Part shown: positions 34,873 through 43,779 of the stretch, piece by piece
How the letters are laid out: every line of letters starts with the position of its first letter
Numbering within the stretch: position 1 is the first letter of the stretch
From: an uncultured Saprospiraceae bacterium
Lineage (GTDB): Bacteria > Bacteroidota > Bacteroidia > Chitinophagales > Saprospiraceae
DNA length: 64,000 bases
Reading direction: 5' to 3'
NCBI GenBank assembly: GCA_938041445.1
Contig: CALISO010000018.1
Coordinates: 1-64,000, forward strand
Made by a program: the position numbers and the translations under genes
Notes under the pieces: generated by a model
What the model was told of the DNA's origin: nothing
Databases searched by the model: none
The model's input: only the letters and a program-made list of their open reading frames with translations

Positions 34873-37126
34873 TATTTTCTGTTTGAATTAATATTGTATA
34901 GTAACCATCGATTAGATCATCTACCTCAATTACACCAAGTTCAACAATGCCACTCTTAACGAGAATCCCTGATGAACTATAAATTGAAAAAGGATTATTA
35001 ATAAAGCTTGTGGACACTGAAAGAAAAGATTTCACAGGATTTGGATAAATTTGAAAGGTTTTCTTGTCTTCCTCTCCATGTTGATAGTCTCTCTGTGTGG
35101 TCATATTGTCATTGCAATAATTTATTTGATCTTCATCACTTGGTCCATCAATATTTGGACAAAATACCATTCTAAATCTAACTACACCTTTATTACCCAT
35201 CACATCCTCATATAAGAAAAATAACCAATTGCTTAATTGTTGATTGTCTGGTATATCCGTAATTGTTAACGTGTTATTATTATCACCAGAAGTAATAAAC
35301 GTCCAATCTGTTGTAGAACCTTTTAACCCTACCCACGGAATACTGAAATCAATTGGAGTCCATACTAAGTCTCCACCTATCACATTATTGACTACTACAC
35401 TCATAGGCAAATTTCTTTGATCATGGCAAATTAAATTTTCAGTGTAGGTGACCATACAACTCTCTACAGTACCCACACCAACTGCTTCCCAAGCTAGCAT
35501 AGTTTGAATATGTTCTGTACTGCATTCTCCAAATAGGTCAATCGCTGCTTCAACTGCGCCATTTCTTGAATCACCATAATCTGAGGTCTGTTCTATGTAA
35601 TTTTCTAAATTGCGGAAAGTAATTTCAGCAGCTTTATCGATTCCAATACCATTTACTAATATTCCATTATTTACACCACCCTGAGAAAGAAGATAAAACC
35701 ATCTATTTTGGACACCTGAGTTTTTGTGTGGAGAATTACTAGTAATAAAGTCCCAATTATCATCATGGTAATAAATTGGCTGAGATCCACTAGGCGAATT
35801 AAGAGGATTCATGATATCTCTTAATTCATAACTTCCGGCAGAAACAATCCAATCCCAACTTGCTGGCAGAGACTCTTTCTCTATTAAAGTTCCAAATATA
35901 TCAGAGAAAGACTCGTTCAAGTTATCAGCATCTCGGTTATCGGAAACATCACCTCCCAAGTTATTTAGTTCATCAATAACAAAGTGAGTGAACTCGTGAC
36001 CGACAATAACATTTGAACCAAGATATTCGTCACCTTCAAATGAAAATGTTAACCAATCTTCTGAATCAGAGTATTGAGCCCCAGACCCAGGAAAAACATT
36101 CGACTTGACTCTCAAGGTCCTAGTTGAAGAGCCTGCAGAATAATCGAATACATCTCTGTAAAAATCATAAGATTCCAATACAGCCCAATGCGTTTGTGTA
36201 TGCAAAATTTCATCCTCCGACCATAAGTTACCATCACTCTTATTCATAGTTATCTTTCTAGCCTTACGCCAATCTTCCTCCTTTAGACCACTTTCAGCAT
36301 CCCGAGTTTTAATCCTTAGATCACTATATTCTGTTTTCAATCTATGTTTTCCAAAACTGAGTCGCGTCGACATTTCTTTAACACCATCAAATGTATGCCC
36401 ATGGGTAGTCTCATTAGATCCCAACAATAGTTGCTTTTCGCTCGTATTATTACCCTGAGTCCGCTTATTGCATCCTTCATCCTTGGTATGATTATGAAAA
36501 CAATTTCTTACATCAGAGGTCTTGCTGATTATTAAGCCCGTTTTACTATCAATCTTATATGTTAAGGTAGTGTCCGAAGCGAACATAATGAATTTATAAA
36601 CTAAGGTGGTATCACAGTCAATAACCAATTCTGGACTAGGAAAAAAAGTTGCTTCTGTATCCTCCTCTTCTTCCTTATATTCTGCTTCAGATATTGGATC
36701 ATTCCATAAAAATTCTCTACCAGGTAGATCAGAAATCGCAATTTGGATTGCATCCTCAGACGAAATGTTTGTGGTTGTGTCTAAATCAATACCACATATA
36801 AAATTACCATTTATCGAAGTTAACAAGCATTCTCTAAAGTGCTCGATTAGTGTGCCACATTCTACAGGTATGTCAGAATAATATTGCTGGTAGATAAAAT
36901 GCTCATCGTCGTTATTACCTTGAGACATTCTTTCAAGTCGCATTTCATCATTTGACGACATTCCAAATTCTTGCTTGTATATAGAAAGCAAATCTCCCGG
37001 TTGGAATACCCCTAAAGGCATAAAGTATATCCACCCACTAGAATCAATATCAACTGATATGTTATCAACAAACTCATTTGATTCTGAAAAGATACAATGA
37101 TTATTATCGTTTCTCTGCCCATGCAA
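34835..37126 (-). CDS. Secreted M4 (thermolysin-like) metalloprotease with type IX sorting domain; leader out of frame
   Basis: The frame opens at a TTG (37126) and encodes 763 residues. A propeptide (about 1-250) has FTP/PepSY-like text, and the M4 catalytic domain has HEFTH at 377-381 and DNLNESFSDIFGTLIE about 20 residues later. An Ig-like stretch and a C-terminal type A sorting domain (IYPNPVKSFL ... DGYYTILIQTE) follow. Read this way, the protein has no signal peptide although it must be secreted. Directly upstream, the same frame encodes LITVSASLLHGQ, a signal-peptide C-region, but no ATG, GTG or TTG before the stop at 37193. An ATG in the +1-related frame (37181) encodes MRFYFLFF and would join if one T were lost from a T8 run at 37149-37156. 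The downstream barrel gene overlaps its end. Confidence 0.85.
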   Translation of the reverse strand: MHGQRNDNNHCIFSESNEFVDNISVDIDSSGWIYFMPLGVFQPGDLLSIYKQEFGMSSNDEMRLERMSQGNNDDEHFIYQQYYSDIPVECGTLIEHFRECLLTSINGNFICGIDLDTTTNISSEDAIQIAISDLPGREFLWNDPISEAEYKEEEEDTEATFFPSPELVIDCDTTLVYKFIMFASDTTLTYKIDSKTGLIISKTSDVRNCFHNHTKDEGCNKRTQGNNTSEKQLLLGSNETTHGHTFDGVKEMSTRLSFGKHRLKTEYSDLRIKTRDAESGLKEEDWRKARKITMNKSDGNLWSEDEILHTQTHWAVLESYDFYRDVFDYSAGSSTRTLRVKSNVFPGSGAQYSDSEDWLTFSFEGDEYLGSNVIVGHEFTHFVIDELNNLGGDVSDNRDADNLNESFSDIFGTLIEKESLPASWDWIVSAGSYELRDIMNPLNSPSGSQPIYYHDDNWDFITSNSPHKNSGVQNRWFYLLSQGGVNNGILVNGIGIDKAAEITFRNLENYIEQTSDYGDSRNGAVEAAIDLFGECSTEHIQTMLAWEAVGVGTVESCMVTYTENLICHDQRNLPMSVVVNNVIGGDLVWTPIDFSIPWVGLKGSTTDWTFITSGDNNNTLTITDIPDNQQLSNWLFFLYEDVMGNKGVVRFRMVFCPNIDGPSDEDQINYCNDNMTTQRDYQHGEEDKKTFQIYPNPVKSFLSVSTSFINNPFSIYSSSGILVKSGIVELGVIEVDDLIDGYYTILIQTENNEIQNSRFIKME

Positions 37127-37181
37127 TAGACTAGCAGAAACTGTAATTAAAAAAAATAAAAAATAAAAAATAAAAACGCAT
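37127..37181 (-). other. Signal-peptide region of the M4 protease, interrupted at a T8 homopolymer
   Basis: On the minus strand ATG (37181) is followed by T5, T6, T6 and T8 tracts separated by single A residues. The ATG frame gives MRFYFLFFIFF and then ends at a TAG (37133-37131). The protease frame gives LITVSASLLHGQ after the T8 tract. Removing one T (or adding two) would restore a normal Sec signal peptide of about 20 residues joined to the protease. Confidence 0.6.
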
Positions 37182-37863
37182 AATTTAAAGGTTTACCATC
37201 TACCAACCCTTACTCTATAAAAAGCAACCTAAAATTTGCAGTCTCAATGTGACGTTGAGTTGAGGCTGCACTATACATTTCAATGTTATCGTGGGCTCTT
37301 TTAATTGTTTAGAATCGGTTTCTGGGTTAAAAAAATAATTGTTTTAAAGTAAATCAATAGTCAAAATATAAGAGATATAGTTGAGTTTAGATAGCACCAC
37401 TTTGGGGCAAAAAAACCTTTTTACTATTTCATTTAAATCCATCAATTAATTACCTTATTAATTGATTTACTGTTACTTAAAACATCACTTAGAAAGTGCT
37501 TTTAACATATGAAAAAGTACTTAATATGATTCTATACGTCAAGCTAATCACGGTTTTATTAAAGTAAGATGATATTTGTCTGAAGTCAAAGAATGTAAGA
37601 AGTGGTACTATCAAGCCACTTATCTCTCTCCTCCTTGGTCGAGATAAACATCCACTCATGCTTCAGTCGAGATATAAAAAAGACCCTGTAGCTTTTTGAG
37701 GAATTCTTCGATTACTTCTTCAAACTGCCGAATATTTCAGACTAGAATTAGATGCTTTTAGGACACCAGTCAACCTTATTAAAATACGGACAATCATTGC
37801 ACATTGACCATTATGCATTTACCATTCACAAATGCCTTCAGCATTCGTACCTTTGCACTCAGA
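37182..37863. other. About 0.68 kb non-coding stretch between the M4 protease and rlmN
   Basis: No coding sequence supported. It is AT-rich and contains hairpins at 37238-37269 (GCAGTCTCAA / TTGAGGCTGC, one G-U pair) and near 37600 (AAGTGG / CCACTT). A 9-base direct repeat, GTCGAGATA, occurs twice (about 37640 and 37668). The rlmN promoter box is at 37848-37855. It could hold an uncharacterised small RNA or long leader; I recognise none. Confidence 0.4.
37848..37855 (+). promoter_or_regulatory. Putative -7 box for rlmN
   Basis: TACCTTTG, followed by C, lies 8 bases before the ATG at 37864. Its position argues against the longer frame that opens at 37804 and suggests a very short leader. Confidence 0.45.
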
Positions 37864-38910
37864 ATGGAGCAAGTAAAGATTGACATCAGACAACTATCGA
37901 AGGAAGATATCCAAGAGGCGATTAAGTCATTGGGCCAACCCAAGTTCAGAGCCAAGCAAGTCTATGAGTGGCTGTGGAAGCATGGTGTCACGACATTCGA
38001 ACAGATGACTAACTTGTCTAAGTCACTACGAGAACAACTTGACCAGCACTATAGCATCAATCCGATTACGCTTGACAAGCAACAAGTAAGTAGCGACGGG
38101 ACAATCAAATGCCGATATAAACTATATGATGGTGCGATGATTGAGACGGTGCTAATTCCAGTGCCGGATGATGATAGATATACGGTCTGTGTCTCCTCGC
38201 AAGTCGGATGCAGTCTGACGTGTAAGTTCTGTGCGACTGGCCAGATGAAACGTGTCAGAAATCTTGATGCTAGTGAGATCTATGATCAAGTCGCAATGAC
38301 TAATGCCATGTGTATCGAACGCTATGATCACCCAATTACTAACATCGTCTATATGGGTATGGGAGAACCCCTCCTCGCTTATCGACCAGTTTTGAAATCT
38401 ATAGAATACATTACCTCGGATGATGGTCTTGCCATGTCACCTCGAAGGATTACAGTATCGACAGCAGGTATCGCAAAAATGATTACTAAGCTTGCTGATG
38501 AAGGCATCAAGTGTAACCTTGCCCTTTCTCTCCACGCCGCTGACGATACGAAGCGGAACGAGATTATGCCTATCAATGAACAGAATAATCTGGAAGTATT
38601 GATGGAGTCACTAGAATACTTTTTTAGCAAGACCAAGAATATGATCTACTATGAGTATATCGCATTCAACGACTTCAATATCACTCGACAAGATGCGAAT
38701 AACCTCATCAAGCTCTGCAGGCAATTTCCTGTAAAGGTCAACATCATCGAGTACAATCCGGTGGATGGCGTAGACTTTACTCGAGCACCTGAGCAAGATG
38801 TTGATGCTTTTGCAAAAATGATTCGCGATGCAGGAATAATGGTTACAGTAAGACGTAGTCGAGGTAAGGATATCGATGCCGCTTGTGGTCAATTAGCTAA
38901 TAAGGAGTAA
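37864..38910 (+). CDS. rlmN: 23S rRNA (adenine-2503-C2)/tRNA-A37 methyltransferase
   Basis: This radical-SAM enzyme methylates C2 of A2503 in 23S rRNA and A37 in tRNAs. From the ATG at 37864 it has 348 residues. The RlmN N-terminal accessory domain includes FRAKQVYEWLWKHG. The radical-SAM cluster cysteines are C116, C120 and C123 (GCSLTCKFC), followed by YMGMGEPLL and the C-terminal catalytic cysteine region AACGQL. An alternative opening at 37804 (TTG) adds 20 residues with no family match. pdeM begins at the base after its stop, so these are one operon with rlmD. Confidence 0.95.
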   Translation: MEQVKIDIRQLSKEDIQEAIKSLGQPKFRAKQVYEWLWKHGVTTFEQMTNLSKSLREQLDQHYSINPITLDKQQVSSDGTIKCRYKLYDGAMIETVLIPVPDDDRYTVCVSSQVGCSLTCKFCATGQMKRVRNLDASEIYDQVAMTNAMCIERYDHPITNIVYMGMGEPLLAYRPVLKSIEYITSDDGLAMSPRRITVSTAGIAKMITKLADEGIKCNLALSLHAADDTKRNEIMPINEQNNLEVLMESLEYFFSKTKNMIYYEYIAFNDFNITRQDANNLIKLCRQFPVKVNIIEYNPVDGVDFTRAPEQDVDAFAKMIRDAGIMVTVRRSRGKDIDAACGQLANKE

Positions 38911-39579
38911 ATGTCAGCAACCACTCATCAAGATTATCTAGAGACAACTATCAAGGATGAGGTAGTTTGGCTCCTGCCAGAAAAAGCCATTTATCTACCT
39001 AGGTATCAAGTCTGTGTGATTGCTGACCTACATATCGGTAAGCTTTCTACTTTTCGAAAGGCGGGGATAGGGATTCCGCTCGAAGGCGAAAATGAAAACT
39101 GGCAACAACTCACCTATCTTCTACTCAACTATCCCATAAAAACTTGTGTCTTTCTAGGTGACTTGATTCACTCGGATTATAATGCTGAGTGCAATACTTT
39201 AGAAGAGATTCTCGTGCAATTTCCTGATGTCAAGTTTATCTTGACCGAAGGGAATCACGATGTCCATAGCAAGTATCATCTAGAACGCATTGATCAACTA
39301 GTAATCGTGGCTGAATATGTCTTAGGGCCATTTTTATTTACACACATACCTCTGGAATCACCAGAAGTCGGACGCTATAATGTTGCTGGGCATATTCACC
39401 CAGCTGTCAGATTGAGAGGTCGAGGTCGCGATCGGATGAAGCTACCTTGTTTTTTTGTTTCTTCGAGTCAGATGCTACTTCCTGCCTTTGGTAATTTTAC
39501 GGGAAGTAAGTCACTCAATCCTCACAAAGATGACCGTATCTTTGCCTGCACTGGCAATAAGGTGATACAAGTCCAATAA
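38911..39579 (+). CDS. pdeM: PdeM-type metallophosphoesterase
   Basis: The 222-residue calcineurin-like phosphoesterase carries all metal-site motifs: ADLHIGK, GDLIH, EGNHD, FTHIPLE and GHIHP. The sequence resembles PdeM, the nuclease annotated as ligase-associated in DNA damage response loci (LSTFRKAGIGIP after the first motif is typical). It normally sits near a DNA ligase and Lhr-type helicase; none is in this window, so here it is an orphan inside an rRNA-methyltransferase operon. Its ATG follows the rlmN stop with no gap. PdeM assignment is by motif resemblance; a generic phosphoesterase is the alternative. Confidence 0.75.
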   Translation: MSATTHQDYLETTIKDEVVWLLPEKAIYLPRYQVCVIADLHIGKLSTFRKAGIGIPLEGENENWQQLTYLLLNYPIKTCVFLGDLIHSDYNAECNTLEEILVQFPDVKFILTEGNHDVHSKYHLERIDQLVIVAEYVLGPFLFTHIPLESPEVGRYNVAGHIHPAVRLRGRGRDRMKLPCFFVSSSQMLLPAFGNFTGSKSLNPHKDDRIFACTGNKVIQVQ

Positions 39580-39598
39580 CAGAATAACACAATCCACA

Positions 39599-41008
39599 AT
39601 GGGTAGAAAAAGAGCAAAAGATGTGATCGTAAACGATGTCAAGTTTAGCGGAATTGCAGATAGAGGTAAAGCGGTAGGACGAGATGCAGAGGGCAAGGTC
39701 TACTTTGTCGATGGAGCCGTGCCTGGTGATACTGCTGACATCCTCCGTATGCGTAAGCGCAAAGGTGTCTACCAAGGCAAAGTCGTCAAGGTTACTGACC
39801 CTTCTCCTCATCGAATAGAGCCATTCTGTGAGCACTTTGGGATGTGTGGTGGCTGCAAGTGGCAGCACCTCAACTACGAGACACAGCTATCAGAGAAGCA
39901 AAGAGTAGTCGCTGATGCGATGAGGAGGATAGGTGGTATTGATACTGATGTAAACGCCATCCTCGGTAGTGAGAAAGAAACATTCTACAGAAACAAAGTC
40001 GAATATAGCTTTAGCACTAAGAGATGGTTGACTGACGAAGAAATCAAGAGTGACAAGACTATCACACAACAGCCCGCCGTGGGATTTCATAGCCCAGGTG
40101 CCTTTGACCGAGTCGTAGATATCGATAAGTGCTATCTACAACATGACGTCTCCAATGAAATCAGAAATCACCTCCGAGAAGCATCTATAGAACATGGTTG
40201 GGAGTTCTACGATGCGAGAACACATCAAGGATTTCTGCGCAATATCTACCTCCGCAATAACCGTAAAGGACAATGGATGCTCACTGTCTGTTTCAATCAC
40301 AAAAAGGATAACTTACATATTGTTGTGATGGAGAACCTCATTGCGAAGTTTCCACAAATCTCTTCAATGCACTATGTCATCAATCAGAAAGTCAATGACA
40401 GCATATCAGACCAAGAAGCGATACACTACTGGGGAGATACTCATCTAGAGGAATCGCTTGACCACGTCGCCTTCGACATCGGACCAAAGTCATTCTTCCA
40501 GACGAACACCTATCAAGCAGAAGTAATGTACCAACAAGTCGTACGTATGGCTAATCTATCTGCAGATGACAATGTCTATGATCTTTATACAGGTATTGGT
40601 AGTATTGGCCTCTATCTAGCGAAGAATGCAGGACACATCGTAGGGATAGAAGCAATCCCAGAAGCAATCGAAGATGCCAAAATCAATATGACTAAGAATG
40701 GTATCACCAACTGTACATTTTACGCTGGCGATGTCAAAGAAATACTGTCCTCCGCATTCTGGGAAAAGCATGGTCGACCAGATGTCTTAATTACTGACCC
40801 ACCTAGAGCAGGAATGCATGCAAATGTCGTAGATATGCTGCTGACATTAGAGTCACCTCGAATAGTTTATGTCAGTTGCAACCCAGCAACACAAGCAAGG
40901 GATCTCAAACTTTTGGCAGAAAAGTATGATGTCAAAGAATTACAACCGATAGACATGTTCCCACATACTCATCATATTGAGAATATCGCATTGTTAAAAC
41001 TTAAGTAA
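39599..41008 (+). CDS. rlmD: 23S rRNA (uracil-1939-C5)-methyltransferase
   Basis: SAM-dependent RNA m5U methyltransferase of the TrmA/RlmCD family, 469 residues. It has an N-terminal TRAM domain (about 1-65) and Fe-S cysteines (CEHFGMCGGCKW). The SAM motif is YDLYTGIGSIGLYLA, followed by TDPPRAGMHA, with the catalytic Cys in VSCNPATQARD and the final HTHHIENIALLKL. The exact target (U1939 or U747, or tRNA) cannot be told from sequence alone; rlmD is the usual Bacteroidota annotation. It is the third gene of the rlmN-pdeM-rlmD run, 19 bases after pdeM. Confidence 0.9.
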   Translation: MGRKRAKDVIVNDVKFSGIADRGKAVGRDAEGKVYFVDGAVPGDTADILRMRKRKGVYQGKVVKVTDPSPHRIEPFCEHFGMCGGCKWQHLNYETQLSEKQRVVADAMRRIGGIDTDVNAILGSEKETFYRNKVEYSFSTKRWLTDEEIKSDKTITQQPAVGFHSPGAFDRVVDIDKCYLQHDVSNEIRNHLREASIEHGWEFYDARTHQGFLRNIYLRNNRKGQWMLTVCFNHKKDNLHIVVMENLIAKFPQISSMHYVINQKVNDSISDQEAIHYWGDTHLEESLDHVAFDIGPKSFFQTNTYQAEVMYQQVVRMANLSADDNVYDLYTGIGSIGLYLAKNAGHIVGIEAIPEAIEDAKINMTKNGITNCTFYAGDVKEILSSAFWEKHGRPDVLITDPPRAGMHANVVDMLLTLESPRIVYVSCNPATQARDLKLLAEKYDVKELQPIDMFPHTHHIENIALLKLK

Positions 41009-41048
41009 ACAAGTACTAATGCATCATAACTGGCATCATCTGAAAACT

Positions 41049-42365
41049 ATGAAAACTTTATTACTTTCTATCCTTCTCATTCTGTTATCGATTAATACGC
41101 AACTATTTGGTCAGTTGACAATTACCGAACTAGGTAAACTGCCAGAACCAGTCGCTAACAATGCTGTGACAGAAGGATTCATAGATGGAGTACCGTATCT
41201 GTTTTCTTTCGCAGGAATCGACAGTACTAAAACCTTCTCAAGTACACATCTAAAAAGTTTCAAGGTAAATCTAGAAACTGGAGAATCTGAACGTATTGCA
41301 GATCTACCTGGAGATCAAGGACTACTAGGTGTCGGTGCAAGTAGGATTGGTAATATCATCTACATCGTTGGCGGCTATACGGTCAATAGTGACGGTAGTG
41401 AAGTGTCGTCTCCCAAAGTGAGAAGGTATGACATCGAAAATAATATCTTCTTGGAAGATGCTGCAGACTTAATCATTGCTACAGATGATCATGTACAAAC
41501 AGTATGGAATGATAGTCTACTTTATGTCATCACTGGATGGAGTAATACTGGCAATATCAGAAATACTCAAATTTATAATCCTACTACAGATATATGGACA
41601 GAAGGAACATTGGTACCCAATATTCTGTATCGAGCCTTCGGTGCAAGTGGTACGATCTTGAATGATACCATATACTATTTTGGTGGAGCTACTTCATCAG
41701 GAAGTTTCGGTATCCAAAATAGACTTATCAAAGGTGCTATTAACCTCAACGATCCGTCCGAAATCACTTGGTCAATCTCTACACCCAATCCAGATATTGA
41801 TGGATATAGAATGGCATCTACAGTCGTGGGAGAAGAAGTGCATTGGGTAGGTGGATCGAATAATACCTACAACTACAACGGGATCGCTTATGATGGGTCT
41901 GGTGGAGTATCTCCATCCAATCAAGACATTACACTAGATGTTAATGAAGGAAACTTAGATAGAATTATTTATCCCAAGATCCCAATGGACCTGAGAGGTA
42001 TTGCAAATATTTCTGACAGGATAAAATACATTGCTGGTGGTATGGAAGACGACCAAGTAGTATCGGACAAAGTGCTAAAACTTGAGTGGGCAAGTACACC
42101 AAGCAGTACTTCTAAACATTTAGATACCAAGAAGTCTATCGAGGTGTTCCCAAATCCTGCCACTAGTCATCTCAATATCAGCAATCAAGGAAGTGAACTC
42201 ATAATTAGTTATCGTCTCATCAATATCAATGGTCAGACTATCCTAAAAGGACCAAGACAGGAAACGATTAATATAAGAGCACTACCTCCCGGGGTCTATC
42301 ATCTCGAGATAGAGCTTGAGTCTGGTAAACTGGTTACAGAAATTGTTCAGATTATTGATCTCTAA
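41049..42365 (+). CDS. Secreted kelch-repeat protein with type IX sorting domain
   Basis: The 438-residue product starts at the ATG at 41049, which gives a standard signal peptide ending in NTQLFGQ; an upstream ATG at 41019 adds ten polar residues and is less likely. The middle has kelch-type beta-propeller blades (IYIVGGYTVNSDGS, YVITGWSNTGNI, YYFGGATSSG, HWVGGSNN, KYIAGGMEDD). The C-terminal about 75 residues form a type A sorting domain (VFPNPATSHLNIS ... LPPGVYHLEIELESGK). It is probably exported by the type IX system and attached to the surface. The binding partner is unknown. Confidence 0.85.
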   Translation: MKTLLLSILLILLSINTQLFGQLTITELGKLPEPVANNAVTEGFIDGVPYLFSFAGIDSTKTFSSTHLKSFKVNLETGESERIADLPGDQGLLGVGASRIGNIIYIVGGYTVNSDGSEVSSPKVRRYDIENNIFLEDAADLIIATDDHVQTVWNDSLLYVITGWSNTGNIRNTQIYNPTTDIWTEGTLVPNILYRAFGASGTILNDTIYYFGGATSSGSFGIQNRLIKGAINLNDPSEITWSISTPNPDIDGYRMASTVVGEEVHWVGGSNNTYNYNGIAYDGSGGVSPSNQDITLDVNEGNLDRIIYPKIPMDLRGIANISDRIKYIAGGMEDDQVVSDKVLKLEWASTPSSTSKHLDTKKSIEVFPNPATSHLNISNQGSELIISYRLININGQTILKGPRQETINIRALPPGVYHLEIELESGKLVTEIVQIIDL

Positions 42366-42473
42366 GTTTGATTGTAGATACTACATTTTACTGTTAATAA
42401 GATATCACCAAAAACTCATACCAATACCCATACTTATTGTCGTTAAGTATATTCTAAATCTAATTTTTTATCC

Positions 42474-42833
42474 ATGAGTGTCACAGAACGCATCCTCATC
42501 ATCGAAAAAGAGCTGAAGGTCTACAACCATATCATCTCACAGGCAAAGCAAACCATCCTTGATCAAGATGTCACTAAGTACCCAATCTTTGTGGCAAGCA
42601 AGTCAACAATAGAGTTAGGTATCAACATCATTGATCATAAAACAACTACTGCGCTATGGTCTATCAATGCTAGTTCACTTGAAGAATTCGTTGCTAAAAA
42701 TGTGATTGACTCTTCCAAGATTGACAATTTCAAGCAGACGTATAAAAGTGTAGACACCTTTAATTGCTACTTCATCGTAAGTGACATCGGCAATCAATTT
42801 GCCTATCTACCGACTATCACAAAGTCTACTTAA
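42474..42833 (+). CDS. Hypothetical 119-residue protein
   Basis: Small soluble alpha/beta protein with no signal peptide. It opens with an amphipathic helix (TERILIIEKELKVYNHIISQAKQTIL) followed by short strands (YPIFVASKST, LGINIID). No family recognised. Its stop is 3 bases before the MtfA-like gene, so the two are one transcription unit and may act together. The function is unknown. Confidence 0.6.
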   Translation: MSVTERILIIEKELKVYNHIISQAKQTILDQDVTKYPIFVASKSTIELGINIIDHKTTTALWSINASSLEEFVAKNVIDSSKIDNFKQTYKSVDTFNCYFIVSDIGNQFAYLPTITKST

Positions 42834-42836
42834 TCG

Positions 42837-43676
42837 ATGCGGATCTATAATATATCGAGATTACTAGCCGCACCATTTTTAGCTGGAGCGGTCTACTGTG
42901 GATATGCAGCATCTGGTAATTTTCCGAATAAGGCAATGAGCAATTACATCTTGCCGTTGGGTCTTGTTGTGATGCTGATCTACGTCTTTCATAACCAGAT
43001 AAATATCTGGTGGCTTAAGAAATATCCGATTCCACTTGATGAAAGGGATAGAGATATTCTGAATAGATATTCTGCTTACTATCGAGAATTGACAGTACAA
43101 GAAAGAATAGAAGTGGAGAATAATATCTTCCTAATGATCAAGACTAAGGAGTTTTCAGCGATGGGCTCTCAAAAAGAAGAAATTCCATATGATTTCAAAC
43201 TTATCATCGCGATGTTAGGGGTAGAAATGGCTCACCATACGCGGACACCACTATTAGAAAACTTTGATAAGGTGATCTTGTATAAGCACCCTTTCCCAAC
43301 ACCTGTAATCAAGCAACTTCATACAGTAGAGATTAATGGTGAAGATGGAGTCGTTCTCTTCGCAATGGATCATCTCAGCGCAGCGACACATAATCCTGAG
43401 ATGTACTATCACATTGGGTACCATGGATGGGCAGAAGCCTTTATGTATGAAAACCCCAATCTCGATTATCCAACTGAAGTACAATGGCAGACAATAGAAG
43501 CTGTAAGTGGATTCTCTACTGCTGCGATTAGTGGAGCATTGGGATTACCACAAATTGACACACTGCCGATTGGCATAAGCCTATACTTTGTTAATGGTGA
43601 AAAGATGAAAGTAGTTGATCGCAAGCTGTATGATCAGTTAGAATCTATCTTTCATCGGTATGAGGCCATCGCATAG
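42837..43676 (+). CDS. MtfA/M90-like protein without the HExxH motif
   Basis: The 279-residue protein has two N-terminal hydrophobic segments (about 5-27, 34-52), then text typical of the MtfA (M90) zinc peptidase family: WWLKKYPIPLDERDRDIL, YYRELTVQERIEVENNI, FDKVILYKHPFPT and DGVVLFAMDHL. Where MtfA has HEFAH, this protein has YHGWAEAF, so the zinc-binding helix is altered and peptidase activity is doubtful. MtfA of E. coli binds the repressor Mlc; a regulatory binding role is one possibility. It starts 3 bases after a hypothetical gene. Confidence 0.7.
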   Translation: MRIYNISRLLAAPFLAGAVYCGYAASGNFPNKAMSNYILPLGLVVMLIYVFHNQINIWWLKKYPIPLDERDRDILNRYSAYYRELTVQERIEVENNIFLMIKTKEFSAMGSQKEEIPYDFKLIIAMLGVEMAHHTRTPLLENFDKVILYKHPFPTPVIKQLHTVEINGEDGVVLFAMDHLSAATHNPEMYYHIGYHGWAEAFMYENPNLDYPTEVQWQTIEAVSGFSTAAISGALGLPQIDTLPIGISLYFVNGEKMKVVDRKLYDQLESIFHRYEAIA

Positions 43677-43701
43677 AATTCCTTCTAGATTAGGAATAAA
43701 T

Positions 43702-43736
43702 AAAAAGGCTTGACCTCTACACAGAGATCAAGCCTT
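43702..43736 (-). terminator. Hairpin terminator between convergent genes
   Basis: AAGGCTTGA and TCAAGCCTT form a 9-bp stem with an inner CTCT/AGAG pairing. On the minus strand it is followed by TTTTTATTTATT, so it mainly ends the minus-strand lipoprotein gene. On the plus strand it could also end the MtfA-like gene. Confidence 0.8.
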
Positions 43737-43779
43737 ATGCTTTATAAAAAGCTATGTCGTGTTGACTATAACGTCAAGC

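Noticed and set aside
37238..37269. Hairpin as a terminator
   Set aside because: No T-run on either strand, and it is upstream of genes on both sides, so I describe it only as structure in the gap.
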